64,000 nucleotides of DNA from Diaphorobacter sp. HDW4A (GCF_011305995.1 NZ_CP049910.1:1922001-1986000); one strand, 5' to 3'; positions 51,044-60,798 are shown, numbered from the stretch's first letter. Program-made: numbers and translations. The notes: generated by a model from the sequence alone, not told the origin.

Positions 51044-52021
51044 ATGAAGAACCATTGGATAAAGAAGCCGCTGCGTGCCGCCATGGTGTGCGCCGCATTC
51101 GGCGTCGCAGCCATCGGCGCGATGGCGCAGTCGTTTCCGAACCGTCCCGTCACGATGATCGTCCCGTGGCCGCCAGGCGGAGGAAGCGACACGCAGCTGC
51201 GGGCACTGGCGCACGCGGCCAGCAAACACCTCGGTCAACCCATCGTCGTCGAGAACAAGGCGGGGGCGTCGGGAACGATGGGCGCGCTGGCGCTCACATC
51301 GGCCAAACCGGATGGCTACACGATCACGCAGATTCCCCTTGGCGTGATCCGTCGTCCTCTGATCCAGAAGGTGAACTACGACCCGAAGAAGGACTTCAGC
51401 TATGTGATCGGCGTGAGTGGCTACACCTTCGGGCTCGTCGTTCCCGCAAGCTCTCCATTCAAGACCTTCAATGACCTGATTGACTACGCGAAAGCCAATC
51501 CGGGCAAGCTGATGTATGGCTCGGCGGGGAACTACACCGGCCCGCATCTGACGATGGAAGAGATCCAGATGAACAACGGCGTCCAGTTCGAGCATGTTCC
51601 GTACAAGGGGACGACCGATCTGTTGCAGGCGCTGTTGGCGGGGCAGCTCATAGCCGGAGTCGAAGCCACGGGATGGGCGCCCTACGTTGACAACGGCAAG
51701 CTGCGATTGCTCGTGACCTGGGGCGAACAGCGCACCAAGCGTTGGCCCAATGTGCCCACGCTCAAGGAGCTGGGCTACGGCATTGTCTCGAACGCACCGT
51801 ACGGACTCGCAGTCCCCAAAGGCACGGATCCCAAGGTGGTGAAGGTGCTGCATGACGCGTTCAAGAAGGGGATGGAAGACCCGGAAAACCTGAAGATGAT
51901 GGAGATGTTCGATCAGGAGCTGATGTACATGAACACGGCGGACTACAGCCGATACGCGATGGAGGCTTATGACAAGGAAAAAGTCATGCTGGAGCGTCTT
52001 GGCACGCGACTCAAGGAGTGA
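51044..52021 (+). CDS. Bug-family periplasmic receptor (TctC type), second of pair
   Basis: The 325-aa protein starts at the ATG at 51044 with TAAGGAGCGAGAC before it, and has a signal peptide ending GAMAQSFP. The core has RPVTMIVPWPPGGGSDTQLR, VVENKAGASGTMGALAL, LMYGSAGNYTGPHLTMEEIQ, FEHVPYKGTTDLLQALLAGQ and GLAVPKGTDPKVVKVLHDAF. It differs clearly from the first receptor. The FadJ-like gene begins 53 bp downstream. Confidence 0.95.
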   Translation: MKNHWIKKPLRAAMVCAAFGVAAIGAMAQSFPNRPVTMIVPWPPGGGSDTQLRALAHAASKHLGQPIVVENKAGASGTMGALALTSAKPDGYTITQIPLGVIRRPLIQKVNYDPKKDFSYVIGVSGYTFGLVVPASSPFKTFNDLIDYAKANPGKLMYGSAGNYTGPHLTMEEIQMNNGVQFEHVPYKGTTDLLQALLAGQLIAGVEATGWAPYVDNGKLRLLVTWGEQRTKRWPNVPTLKELGYGIVSNAPYGLAVPKGTDPKVVKVLHDAFKKGMEDPENLKMMEMFDQELMYMNTADYSRYAMEAYDKEKVMLERLGTRLKE

Positions 52022-52074
52022 TGCATGACGCAGCACCGTGCGCCGCTTCAAGTTCAAAGGTCGTGAGTGAGTGA

Positions 52075-54204
52075 ATGAAATCTTCCCCTAAAAACCCCAT
52101 GCCAGATTCGGTCGACTATTCGGTGCGCGGCCCTGTGGCCGTGCTGACGATCCACAATCCACCCGTCAATGGTCTTGCTCTGCGGGTCCGGCAAGGCATC
52201 GCGGAGTCCCTGCGCGCGGCGCTGTCGGACGATGCGGTCAAGGCGGTGATCATCCGCGGAGCGGGGAAGGGCTTCTGCGGCGGAGCGGACATACGCGAGT
52301 TCGGCAGCGACACGGGGCGCGCGGAACCGCACCTGAGAACCCTCTGCACGCTGCTCGAAGCCGCGCACAAACCGGTCATCGCTGCCATGCACGGAGATGC
52401 GGTGGGCGGAGGTCTTGAGCTGGCCCTGGCATGTCACCACCGAGTTGCCGCGAAAGGCGCGCGATTGGGATTGCCCGAAGTGAAGCTCGGCTTGCTGCCG
52501 GGTGCCGGAGGCACGCAGCGACTCCCGCGATTGATCGGCGTCGAAGCGGCGCTGGCAATGATCGTGAGCGGTGATTCTGCCGACGCGCAGCGTGCGTTGC
52601 AGCTCGGTCTTGTGGATGAGATCGCGGACGATGAACTGCTGTCTTTCGCCATCGAATTCGCAACGGGAAAATGCAAGTCGTTGGCAGAACAGTCGGCAGC
52701 ACTTCCCGTCGTTTCCAGCCGGCCGTTGCGCCCGGAGGATGGCGTGGAAAGCCTTCGCGCTGCAAGGCAGAAATTGGCGGTCTCCAGGCATGCTTCATCG
52801 GCTGCGCGCGCATGCATTGAATGCATCGAAGCAGCGACGCGCCTGCCGATGGAGGAGGGCCTACGGTTCGAGCGCGAGAAGTTCGATGAGCTGCTGGCGT
52901 CGAATGAGTCCAAGGCCATGCGCCATCTGTTCTTTGCGCAGCGAGCGGCATCGAAGGTGCCCGGCATCCCGACCGATACCGCAGTGGCAAGAATCGAAAC
53001 GGTGGGCGTCGTCGGCGCGGGAACGATGGGCGGCGGCATCGCGATGTGTTTTGCGAACGCGGGCATTCCCGTCACCGTGCTGGACACGAGTCGCGATGCA
53101 CTGGAGCGCGGGATCGATCGCATCCGCAGCAACTACGCGAACAGCGTCTCTCGCAACTCGCTGAGCGCGCAGGCGATGGCCGAGCGCATGGCGCTGATTT
53201 CGACGTCGGTGGACGACAGTGATCTGCGAGAGGTGGATCTGGTGGTCGAGGCGGTGTTCGAAGACATGGACGTGAAGAAGGACGTCTTTCGACGCCTCGC
53301 GAGTGTGTGCAAACCGGGAGCGATTCTCGCCACCAATACCTCGCGTCTCGACGTGGATGAGATCGCCGCAGTCACGGGCCGAGCCGGCGACGTCATCGGG
53401 CTGCACTTTTTCAGCCCGGCCAACGTGATGCGGTTGCTTGAAGTCGTGCGTGGCAAGGAAAGTTCATCGCGCGTCATCGCCGCATCCATGCAACTGGCCA
53501 GGCGCATAGGCAAGCTCGCCGTGCTGGTGGGGTGCTGCGATGGATTCGTGGGCAACCGGATGCTGGCGCATTACAGCCGCGAGGCCGATTTCCTTTTGGA
53601 GGAGGGCGCAAGCGTGCAGCAGATCGATCAGGCATTGCAAGGCTTCGGCATGGCGATGGGACGGTTTGCGATGGCCGACATGGCGGGCCTTGATATCGCA
53701 TGGTCGATCCGCAAGCGGCTCGCGGCCCATCGGCCGGCCCATCTGCGCTATTCACGGGTGGCCGACCGCATCTGCGAAATGGGCCGCTTTGGTCAGAAGA
53801 CCGGCGCAGGCTACTACCGCTACGAAGCGGGTGGACGGCAGCCCATGGCGGATGCTGGGATCGAGGCGCTGGTCGAGCAATGCGCACGCGATGCGGGCAT
53901 CGCTCGCCGCGTGGTGCGCGACGAAGAGATCGTGGAACGCACGATGTACGCGCTGATCAACGAGGGTGCCCGCATTCTCGAAGAAGGCATTGTTTCCAGG
54001 GCTTCCGATATCGATCTCGTGTATGTGAACGGCTACGGCTTTCCGGCATGGCGGGGTGGTCCCATGTTTCTTGCCGACTCGCTGGGCCTGGACAAGGTGC
54101 ATGCACGGATCTGCGAATTCCACGCGCAGCACGGTGAGCACTGGGCTCCTGCGCCACTGCTCAAGACGCTGGTCGTGCAAGGAAGGACCTTCGCCCAAGC
54201 GTAG
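52075..54204 (+). CDS. Bifunctional enoyl-CoA hydratase/3-hydroxyacyl-CoA dehydrogenase (FadJ/FadB-like)
   Basis: The 709-aa protein has an N-terminal crotonase domain (GAGKGFCGGADIREFGSD, DAVGGGLELALACHHRVA, GLPEVKLGLLPGAGGTQRLP, residues about 10-190) and a C-terminal dehydrogenase (GVVGAGTMGGGIAMCFANAG NAD site near residue 310, GLHFFSPANVMRLLEVV with the catalytic His, then FVGNRMLAHYSREADFLL and GFPAWRGGPM). Both Glu residues of the hydratase (GGGLELA, LPEVKLG) are present. It performs two consecutive beta-oxidation steps on an acyl-CoA. It is followed by two acyl-CoA dehydrogenase genes and an acyl-CoA ligase. Confidence 0.95.
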   Translation: MKSSPKNPMPDSVDYSVRGPVAVLTIHNPPVNGLALRVRQGIAESLRAALSDDAVKAVIIRGAGKGFCGGADIREFGSDTGRAEPHLRTLCTLLEAAHKPVIAAMHGDAVGGGLELALACHHRVAAKGARLGLPEVKLGLLPGAGGTQRLPRLIGVEAALAMIVSGDSADAQRALQLGLVDEIADDELLSFAIEFATGKCKSLAEQSAALPVVSSRPLRPEDGVESLRAARQKLAVSRHASSAARACIECIEAATRLPMEEGLRFEREKFDELLASNESKAMRHLFFAQRAASKVPGIPTDTAVARIETVGVVGAGTMGGGIAMCFANAGIPVTVLDTSRDALERGIDRIRSNYANSVSRNSLSAQAMAERMALISTSVDDSDLREVDLVVEAVFEDMDVKKDVFRRLASVCKPGAILATNTSRLDVDEIAAVTGRAGDVIGLHFFSPANVMRLLEVVRGKESSSRVIAASMQLARRIGKLAVLVGCCDGFVGNRMLAHYSREADFLLEEGASVQQIDQALQGFGMAMGRFAMADMAGLDIAWSIRKRLAAHRPAHLRYSRVADRICEMGRFGQKTGAGYYRYEAGGRQPMADAGIEALVEQCARDAGIARRVVRDEEIVERTMYALINEGARILEEGIVSRASDIDLVYVNGYGFPAWRGGPMFLADSLGLDKVHARICEFHAQHGEHWAPAPLLKTLVVQGRTFAQA

Positions 54205-54285
54205 TCGTAGTCGCCTGCGCTCCCGCGCTCGTGCGCATATGAAAACACCTGTGGGGCCGAGCTTCGGACTCCTTGAGGAAGCGAT

Positions 54286-55482
54286 ATGGATTTGAACTAC
54301 ACGGAAGAAGAGCACGCGTTCCGGTTGCAGGTGAGAGCCTTTCTGCAAGCGCAGTTGCCGCAAGACATCCGCAGACGGGTGACCGAGCACAAGCGCATGC
54401 GCAAGCAGGACCACACGCGCTGGCACAAGATTCTGGCGAGGCAGGGCTGGGTGGCTCCGGGCTGGCCCGTCGAACATGGCGGGACGGGCTGGTCGCCGGT
54501 GCAGACCCACATCTTCGAGGAGGAATGTGATCAGGCCGGCGCGCCGCGCGTGATCGCTCTGGGCGTGAAGATGATCGGCCCGGTGCTGATCGCGTTTGGA
54601 AACGAAGAGCAGAAGCGCCGACATCTCGCGAGGATCTACAGCGGCGACGAGTGGTGGTGCCAGGGCTATTCGGAACCGGGCGCGGGCTCCGATCTGGCCT
54701 CGCTGGCCACCCGTGCGGAGCTGGACGGCGACGCCTTCATCGTGAACGGGCAGAAGACATGGACCACGCTGGGCCACTATGCCGACATGATGTTCTGTCT
54801 CGTGCGCACCGACCCGCACGCGAAGAAGCAGGAGGGGATTTCGTTCCTGCTGATCGACATGAAATCGTCCGGCATCACCGTGCGTCCCATCGTCACCATC
54901 GAGGGTGAACATCACGTCAATGAAGTGTTCTTCGACAATGTGCGCGTGCCCGTCTCCAACCTGGTGGGTGAGTTGAACAAGGGGTGGACCTACGCCAAGC
55001 ATCTGCTCGGGCATGAGCGCTTCAGCATCGCGCAGGTGGGCAAATCCAAGCGCGAGCTGGTCACGCTCAAGCGCATGGCGCGTGAGCAGATGAGCGATGG
55101 GAGACCGATGATCGAAGACCCGCTGTTCGCGGAAAAGATGGCGCGTGTGGAGATCGAACTGATGGCGTTGGAGTTCACCAATCTGCGCCTGATATCGGCG
55201 GCGCAAAGCGGGCAGAAGATGGGCGCCGAGCCGTCCATTCTCAAGATCAAGGGCTGCGAAGTGGTGCAGAGCATCACGGAGCTGATGGTCGAGGTCGCAG
55301 GGCCGCACGGGCTTGCATGGAATCCTCGATTCAGGGATCTGGATGGCACGCGCGAGGTGGCGGGGGCCGCATGGTCAGGCCCTCTGGCTTCGGAGTATCT
55401 CGATGCGCGAAAGATTTCCATCTTTGGCGGTACGGACGAGATTCAGAAAAACATTCTTGCCAAGCTGTCGCTGGGTTTGTAG
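54286..55482 (+). CDS. Acyl-CoA dehydrogenase
   Basis: The 398-aa protein has the ACAD N-terminal helices (MDLNYTEEEHAFRLQVRAFL), the FAD-binding motif WWCQGYSEPGAGSDLASL, WTTLGHYADMMFCLVRT, EGEHHVNEVFFDNVRVPVSN, and a C-terminal helix domain ending KISIFGGTDEIQKNILAKLS. The catalytic base Glu is in the region of the C-terminal helices but was not pinned down. The next gene codes a second ACAD, 380 aa long, and the two may form a heteromer, as in steroid side-chain degradation. It starts 82 bp after the FadJ-like gene. Confidence 0.95.
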   Translation: MDLNYTEEEHAFRLQVRAFLQAQLPQDIRRRVTEHKRMRKQDHTRWHKILARQGWVAPGWPVEHGGTGWSPVQTHIFEEECDQAGAPRVIALGVKMIGPVLIAFGNEEQKRRHLARIYSGDEWWCQGYSEPGAGSDLASLATRAELDGDAFIVNGQKTWTTLGHYADMMFCLVRTDPHAKKQEGISFLLIDMKSSGITVRPIVTIEGEHHVNEVFFDNVRVPVSNLVGELNKGWTYAKHLLGHERFSIAQVGKSKRELVTLKRMAREQMSDGRPMIEDPLFAEKMARVEIELMALEFTNLRLISAAQSGQKMGAEPSILKIKGCEVVQSITELMVEVAGPHGLAWNPRFRDLDGTREVAGAAWSGPLASEYLDARKISIFGGTDEIQKNILAKLSLGL

Positions 55483-55495
55483 GCGGAGACATATC

Positions 55496-56638
55496 GTGGA
55501 TTTTTCATTCAGCAGTGACCAGCGGATGCTGGCGGATTCGGTCGAACGCTATGTCAGCGCCAGATATCTGCCTGATGTGCGGATCGTGCGCGGCGCCGAT
55601 GGCGCGCAGCAGCGCGAGATGCACCGGCGTGCCTTTGCGGACATGGGACTTTTCGGATTGACCATTGGTGAAGACTGGGGCGGCTTCGGTGGCGGCGGAA
55701 CGGAGACGGCCATCGTCATGGAGGCGTTCGGCAAAGGCTTGGTCACCGAGTCCTGGGTGGGGAGTGCGCTTGTTTGCGCATCGTTGCTTGCGCAGTCAGG
55801 TAACGAGGTCCTGAAGGCGGAACTGCTGCCGCAGATCGCCTCAGGCGAGTTGCAGGTCGCCCTCGCGCATGCCGAGCCACAGGCGAGACACGCGCTCAGC
55901 GACGTCGAGACCACGGCCACGGCGCAGGGTGAGCACTTCGTTCTCAACGGTCGCAAGTCGCTGGTGGTGCAGGGCGGCAATGCGAAACGGCTGCTGGTGT
56001 CCGCGCGCACGTCGGGATCCAGGCGCGACGAGGAGGGGATTTCGCTGTTCGTGCTGGACCCTGAAGCGGAAGGCGTTTCATGCGTCCGGTATGCCACCCT
56101 GGACGGATCGAGCGCCGCAGACTTCGAGTTCAAGAATGTGCATGTGCTGGCGGCGGCAATGCTGCATGAGCCAGGCGGTGCGTTGCCGATGCTGGAGCAC
56201 AGCGTGGACGCGGGCGCTACGGCGCTGTGTGCCGAGGCGGTCGGGATCATGTCGGCGCTCCTGAGTGCGACGCTTGACTATGTGAAGACGCGCAAGCAGT
56301 TCGGCGTGAACCTCTCTAGTTTTCAGGCGCTGCAGCACCGTCTGGTGGATATGCACATGCATATCGAGCAGGCCCGCTCGCTCAGCTGGCTTGCGGCCTC
56401 TAAGGTCAATGCGCTCGATACCTCGGAACGCAAGCGCGCGGTGTCTGCCGCGAAGTGGCGGGTGGGAACAGCGGCACGTCTTGTCGGGAAGGAAGCCATC
56501 CAGATGCATGGTGGAATCGGGATGACCGATGAACTCATCGTGGGGCACTACGTCAAGCGTCTGATGGCCATCGAGCAGACGTTCGGAGACACCGGCTATC
56601 ACCTCAAGCGTTTCATCCAAGTGGCCTACGTCCATTGA
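55496..56638 (+). CDS. Acyl-CoA dehydrogenase, second of pair
   Basis: The protein is 380 aa from the GTG at 55496, 14 bp after the first ACAD stop, with GGCGGAGA as ribosome site. The ACAD pattern is MGLFGLTIGEDWGGFGGGGT, FVLNGRKSLVVQGGNAKRLL, a middle domain with FEFKNVHVLAA, and GTAARLVGKEAIQMHGGIGM followed by TDELIVGHYVKRL, the C-terminal block with the Glu. SEPxAGSD is missing (LAHAEPQARHALSD instead), so its FAD loop is divergent. With the first ACAD it may form an alpha/beta pair. Confidence 0.92.
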   Translation: MDFSFSSDQRMLADSVERYVSARYLPDVRIVRGADGAQQREMHRRAFADMGLFGLTIGEDWGGFGGGGTETAIVMEAFGKGLVTESWVGSALVCASLLAQSGNEVLKAELLPQIASGELQVALAHAEPQARHALSDVETTATAQGEHFVLNGRKSLVVQGGNAKRLLVSARTSGSRRDEEGISLFVLDPEAEGVSCVRYATLDGSSAADFEFKNVHVLAAAMLHEPGGALPMLEHSVDAGATALCAEAVGIMSALLSATLDYVKTRKQFGVNLSSFQALQHRLVDMHMHIEQARSLSWLAASKVNALDTSERKRAVSAAKWRVGTAARLVGKEAIQMHGGIGMTDELIVGHYVKRLMAIEQTFGDTGYHLKRFIQVAYVH

Positions 56639-56683
56639 TGCGCAGGCCATTCACAAAGCACAAGCAAAGAGGAGACATCACAC

Positions 56684-58351
56684 ATGTCGCAAACCCATTT
56701 TCAGCACTGGCCTCTGGGATTACCGCGCCATCTGTCGACGCCGCAGACCAGCCTCTACTACAACCTCGAAGTCAGCGCACGGCGATTCTCTGACCGCGAT
56801 GCCATCGTCTTCTATGACTCGCGCATCAGCTACTCTGAACTGAAAAATCAGGTCGATGTTCTGGCGGGCTATCTGCAGCAGCGTTGCGGCGTCAAGCGTG
56901 GCGACAGGGTGCTGCTGTACATGCAGAACTCACCCCAGTTCATCATCGGCTATTACGCTATTTTGCGTGCGGATGCGGTCGTGATTCCCGTGAATGCGAT
57001 GAACAAGGCGATCGAGTTGGCGCACTACGCCAAGGACACCGAAGCGACCACCATTCTTGGCGCACAGGATCTGTATGAGCAGGTGCGCGAGGTGCAAAGG
57101 TCTGGCGATACCGATCTGCGCCACGTCGTCGTCGCCACGTATTCGGACTACCTTACCAAGCCCACGGAACTGAGCGTTCCCGATTTCGTCAGCCAGCCGC
57201 CGATCGACTGCTCGCCAGCTACCGCATGGCGCGATGCGCTCGCCGCCGGGTTGGCGCCGGGGCCGCATCTTGCGCAGCCGGACGACCTGAGCGTCATGCC
57301 CTACACCTCGGGTACGACGGGTCATCCCAAGGGTTGCGTTCACACCCATCGCACAGCAATGCACACAACCGTGGGCTCCATGGTGTGGGGCTACGCGCAG
57401 ACCGAGGTGATCCTCGCGGTGATGCCCATGTTTCATGTGACGGGCATGCAAAGCGGCATCAATGGACCAATCTACACGGCGAGCACCATCGTGGTGATGC
57501 CGCGCTGGGATCGCGATACCGCGTCCGCCCTGATCAGCCGCTACCAAGTGAGTCATTGGACCTGCACGCCGACGATGGTAGTGGACATGCTCTCCAACCC
57601 CGATCTGGGACGTTACGACTTCTCCAGTCTGCGCCTGATGCGTGGCGGTGGCGCGGCTATGCCCGAGGCGATTGCGCAGAAGCTCAAGGATCTGTGCAAC
57701 ATCGAGTTTGTGGAGGGCTACGGTTTGAGCGAGACGATGATGACCTCACACACCAATCCCGTCCAGCGGCCCAAGAAGCAGTGCCTTGGCATTCCCATCT
57801 TCGACACCGAGTCGCGCGTCATCGATCCTGCGACTCTAAAGGAACTTCCACCCGGTGAAGTGGGTGAGATCGTGACCAGCGGTCCGCAGATCTTTCTGGA
57901 GTATTGGCGCAATCCGGAGGCGACGAAACAGGCCTTTTTGCACATCGACGGCAAGCGGTTCTTCCGGACCGGCGACCTCGGTAGCACGGATGCCGACGGG
58001 TATTTCTTCATCACCGATCGCCTCAAGCGCATGATCAATGCGTCCGGGTTCAAGGTCTGGCCTGCGGAAGTGGAGGCGCTGCTCTACAGGCATCCGGACA
58101 TCCTGGAGGCCTGCATCGTCAGTACGCCGGACACTTACCGTGGCGAGTCGGTCAAGGCCATCGTGGTGCTCAAGCAGGGATCGCGTGGCAAGGTGTCCGA
58201 GGACGACGTCATCCGGTGGGCCAAGGAGAATATGGCCGCCTACAAGTACCCGCGTGTTGTGGAGTTCGTGGACGCGTTGCCCAAGTCAGCCACCGGCAAG
58301 GTGCAATGGCGCGAACTGCAGGAGCAGGAACGCGCACGCAAGGCGGCTTGA
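56684..58351 (+). CDS. AMP-dependent acyl-CoA ligase (long/medium-chain type)
   Basis: The 555-aa enzyme has the P-loop MPYTSGTTGHPKGCVHTHRT, FVEGYGLSETMMTSHTNPV, RFFRTGDLGSTDADGYFFIT and A10 SATGKVQWRELQEQE with the catalytic Lys. It activates the carboxylic substrate for the FadJ/ACAD enzymes. It is the last gene of the operon that starts with the MBL gene, and it converges with the IclR gene, whose stop is 24 bp further on. A ribosome site AAAGAGGAGACATC precedes the ATG. Confidence 0.95.
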   Translation: MSQTHFQHWPLGLPRHLSTPQTSLYYNLEVSARRFSDRDAIVFYDSRISYSELKNQVDVLAGYLQQRCGVKRGDRVLLYMQNSPQFIIGYYAILRADAVVIPVNAMNKAIELAHYAKDTEATTILGAQDLYEQVREVQRSGDTDLRHVVVATYSDYLTKPTELSVPDFVSQPPIDCSPATAWRDALAAGLAPGPHLAQPDDLSVMPYTSGTTGHPKGCVHTHRTAMHTTVGSMVWGYAQTEVILAVMPMFHVTGMQSGINGPIYTASTIVVMPRWDRDTASALISRYQVSHWTCTPTMVVDMLSNPDLGRYDFSSLRLMRGGGAAMPEAIAQKLKDLCNIEFVEGYGLSETMMTSHTNPVQRPKKQCLGIPIFDTESRVIDPATLKELPPGEVGEIVTSGPQIFLEYWRNPEATKQAFLHIDGKRFFRTGDLGSTDADGYFFITDRLKRMINASGFKVWPAEVEALLYRHPDILEACIVSTPDTYRGESVKAIVVLKQGSRGKVSEDDVIRWAKENMAAYKYPRVVEFVDALPKSATGKVQWRELQEQERARKAA

Positions 58352-58375
58352 GGACGAGGCGCCGTCCGCTGCGCT

Positions 58376-59221
58376 TCAGCGCTGCAGCGCCAGCAGACTC
58401 GTGAGCTGCTGCACGAGCTCCAGAAATCTCGGCGCGACCTGTTTTTGCAACTGTTTGGCGGACACGGTCGCGGCGGACGAGCCGCAATTGAGCACGTAGG
58501 GGATGTTGCCATCGGGCGCGATGATCGGCGCCGCGAGCGTGTTGTAGGCCGAGTGGAACACGCCTGCGCTCAGGATGTATCCCAGCTTTTCATATTGCTG
58601 GATGCTCTCCAGACATTCGGTGCGGTGCTGGATCCAGAAGGTCTCCTTCTGTTCATCGAGCTGCGCCAGCAACTGCAGGCGATCCTGCGAGCGCAGACCG
58701 GCCAGATGGGCCCATCCGAAGGACGATTCGGCCACGCTCAGCACCGAGCCCGCGCGCAGGCTCATGAGCAACTCGTTGTTGCTCTCCACCCGCTCGATCA
58801 CCATCATGTTCAGGCCATGGCACACCGCCATGCTGCAGGCGCCGCGGAACTCGTTGGCCAGCTCCTGCATGTGCGGGCGGGCGAGCTCGACCAGGTTCAT
58901 CCCGGCAATGGCGCTGTGCCCGAGGTGAAGCACAGAAAGCCCGGGGCGGAAACGTTCCCCGGCTGTTGGTACCAGCGTGCCGGTCTTGACCATGGTGTAG
59001 CAAAGACGCCAGACCGTGGGCTGGGGGAGTCCGGTGAGCCGCGCGATTTCGGAGCCCGACAGCTCGGGGCGCGCCGTTGTGAAGCAGCCCAGAACCTGCA
59101 GACCGCGCGCCAGTGCGGTCACGAATTGACGGTCTTTGGCCACGGTCTTTTTTGCCGGTACTTCGTTCGCGTCTGCTGCGGTCGATTTCTTGGTGGAACG
59201 CGGTGTGAGCTGTGTACTCAT
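58376..59221 (-). CDS. IclR-family transcriptional regulator
   Basis: The protein is about 281 aa from the ATG at 59221; an in-frame start at 59272 gives a longer N-terminus. The basic N-terminus (STKKSTAADANEVPAKKTVA) precedes a winged helix (FVTALARGLQVLGCFTTARP, SGSEIARLTGLPQPTVWRLC) and the effector domain. It diverges from the OYE gene at 59566. The palindrome at 59285-59303 in the divergent region and two others at 48859 and 60768 are proposed as its operators. Confidence 0.93.
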   Translation of the reverse strand: MSTQLTPRSTKKSTAADANEVPAKKTVAKDRQFVTALARGLQVLGCFTTARPELSGSEIARLTGLPQPTVWRLCYTMVKTGTLVPTAGERFRPGLSVLHLGHSAIAGMNLVELARPHMQELANEFRGACSMAVCHGLNMMVIERVESNNELLMSLRAGSVLSVAESSFGWAHLAGLRSQDRLQLLAQLDEQKETFWIQHRTECLESIQQYEKLGYILSAGVFHSAYNTLAAPIIAPDGNIPYVLNCGSSAATVSAKQLQKQVAPRFLELVQQLTSLLALQR

Positions 59222-59565
59222 GCGGGTGCTCTTTCGCTTGTGTGTCTGGGCAATATCATGTAATCTATGCACTTGGCGATTAAGTTATTTGCATAGCGAA
59301 TTATGTCACCTTTGGCAGATCCTGTTCACCCACGCGGAATATGCGTCGGACATCAGCGCATTCATGGCGTCGATGTGGGGTGCTGTCGCCGTCATCCGGG
59401 ACGCGGGGTCGATGTGCACCAAGTGGTGCGCCTCGAATGTGCGGCGTCGATGGGACATGCTTTCGCTTCAGGATCAAGCCGGTCGGGCCGATCATATGTT
59501 CGGCGGTCGAGGATACACCGCGACGCCGCAGTCCAAGAAATTCACAGTAGCTGCCGAGGTGCGCC
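59222..59565. other. Divergent intergenic region between iclR-type gene and OYE gene
   Basis: 344 bp with promoter-type AT-rich sequence on the left and GC-rich sequence on the right. A plus-strand frame overlaps the OYE gene but lacks support. The operator candidate is listed separately. No terminator was found. Confidence 0.4.
59285..59303. promoter_or_regulatory. Candidate IclR operator in the divergent region
   Basis: TTATTTGCATAGCGAATTA contains the palindrome ATTTGC-ATA-GCGAAT with one mismatch; it is the reverse-complement relative of the site at 48859. It is 64 bp upstream of the IclR gene start and 263 bp before the OYE gene. Confidence 0.65.
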
Positions 59566-60762
59566 ATGACGGAGTCCATATTGCTGTCTCCTTGGCGCCT
59601 GCGTGATCTGCAGTTGCGCAATCGCGTGGTGCTCTCGCCGATGCTGACCTATCAGGCGCGAGGCGGGGCGATCACGCCGTGGCATCTGGTCCATCTCGGA
59701 CAGTTCGCGAGCGGTGGGGTAGGGCTGGTGTTCATGGAGTCCACCAAGGTCGATCCTCTCGGTTGCACCACATCGTCAGATCCGGGTCTCTGGTCGGATG
59801 AGTTCGTTCCCGCGCTGCGTCAGTTGACCGACTTCATTCATCAACAGGGTGCCGCTGCCGGCATACAGCTCGGGCATTCCGGCCGCAAGGCCCGCAACTC
59901 GTTGCCGTGGGAAGGGCGCAAACCGTTGATCGAGGTGCAGCGCGTGGACGGCAAAGGCGACTGGGAACTGATCGCTCCGAGCGCCCTGGCACATGGTGCA
60001 GGCGCTGGCGTTCCCCGGGCAATGACGCAGGCCGACATCGACGCGCAGATCGACCACTGGATCGCAGCCACGCGGCGTGCGGATGCAGCCGGGTTCGACG
60101 TGTTGGAAATCCATTGCGCGCATGGCTATCTGCTGCACCAGTTCCTCTCGGCGGCGGCGAACCGGCGCAGCGATCGCTACGGTGGATCACTCGAGAATCG
60201 CATGCGCTTTCCCCTGGATGTGGTGCGCGCTGTCAGAGCCGCCTGGCCGCAAGGCAAACCGCTGTTCGTCCGGGTATCGGCGGTGGATGAAAGCGGCGGC
60301 TCTCTGCAGGAAACGATTACCTTCGCGCAGCAGCTCAAGCGGGCTGGAGTGGACGTGATCGACTGTAGCGCCGGTGGCATGGCGGGCCCTGTGGGCGAGC
60401 ATTCCGTGCGGCCTGCCTTCGGATATCAGGTGCCATATGCGACTGCCGTGCGGGCACGGGCCAGCATCGCCACCATGGCCGTAGGTCTGATCGTGCATGC
60501 GCAGCAGGCCGAGGCCGTGCTCGCTTCGGGCGCGGCCGATTTGGTGGCCATTGGGCGCGAGTTGCTGCACAACCCGCACTGGGTATTGGATGCCGCCGTG
60601 AAGCTGGGATGCGACAGGCCTTATGCGTCCTCACCGCCCAGTTACGCCTACTGGCTGGACAAACGCGCGCAGATCGGCGTCGACCGGGAGACGTCCACCT
60701 GGGGATTGGCCCCCGCAGAAGCCTTGGACAGCAAACGCTTTTTTTTGCCTGAATACTTGTGA
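59566..60762 (+). CDS. NADH:flavin oxidoreductase/old yellow enzyme family protein
   Basis: The 398-aa FMN-dependent enzyme has the N-terminus LQLRNRVVLSPMLTYQARGG, GIQLGHSGRKA, FDVLEIHCAHGYLLHQFLSA (the active-site His pair), NRRSDRYGGSLENRMRFPLD, and VAIGRELLHNPHWVLDAA. The pattern is of the YqjM/XenA group that reduces activated C=C bonds with NAD(P)H. Length and motifs are complete. It stands between the IclR regulator and the CaiB operon and may reduce an unsaturated acyl intermediate. Confidence 0.94.
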   Translation: MTESILLSPWRLRDLQLRNRVVLSPMLTYQARGGAITPWHLVHLGQFASGGVGLVFMESTKVDPLGCTTSSDPGLWSDEFVPALRQLTDFIHQQGAAAGIQLGHSGRKARNSLPWEGRKPLIEVQRVDGKGDWELIAPSALAHGAGAGVPRAMTQADIDAQIDHWIAATRRADAAGFDVLEIHCAHGYLLHQFLSAAANRRSDRYGGSLENRMRFPLDVVRAVRAAWPQGKPLFVRVSAVDESGGSLQETITFAQQLKRAGVDVIDCSAGGMAGPVGEHSVRPAFGYQVPYATAVRARASIATMAVGLIVHAQQAEAVLASGAADLVAIGRELLHNPHWVLDAAVKLGCDRPYASSPPSYAYWLDKRAQIGVDRETSTWGLAPAEALDSKRFFLPEYL

Positions 60763-60767
60763 ATAAA

Positions 60768-60784
60768 TAACTCGCATAGCAAAT
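60768..60784. promoter_or_regulatory. Candidate IclR operator upstream of the CaiB operon
   Basis: TAACTCGCATAGCAAAT has the core ACTCGC-ATA-GCAAAT and is similar to the sites at 48859 and 59285. It lies 15 bp before the CaiB start, in the gap after the OYE stop. Confidence 0.6.
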
Positions 60785-60798
60785 AAATAGGAGATGAG

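Noticed and set aside
53752..55308. Long minus-strand open frame opposite the FadJ and ACAD genes
   Set aside because: Antisense artefact of GC-rich coding sequence.
59136..59606. Plus-strand frame between iclR and the OYE gene
   Set aside because: Overlaps both neighbours, no family features; probably chance.
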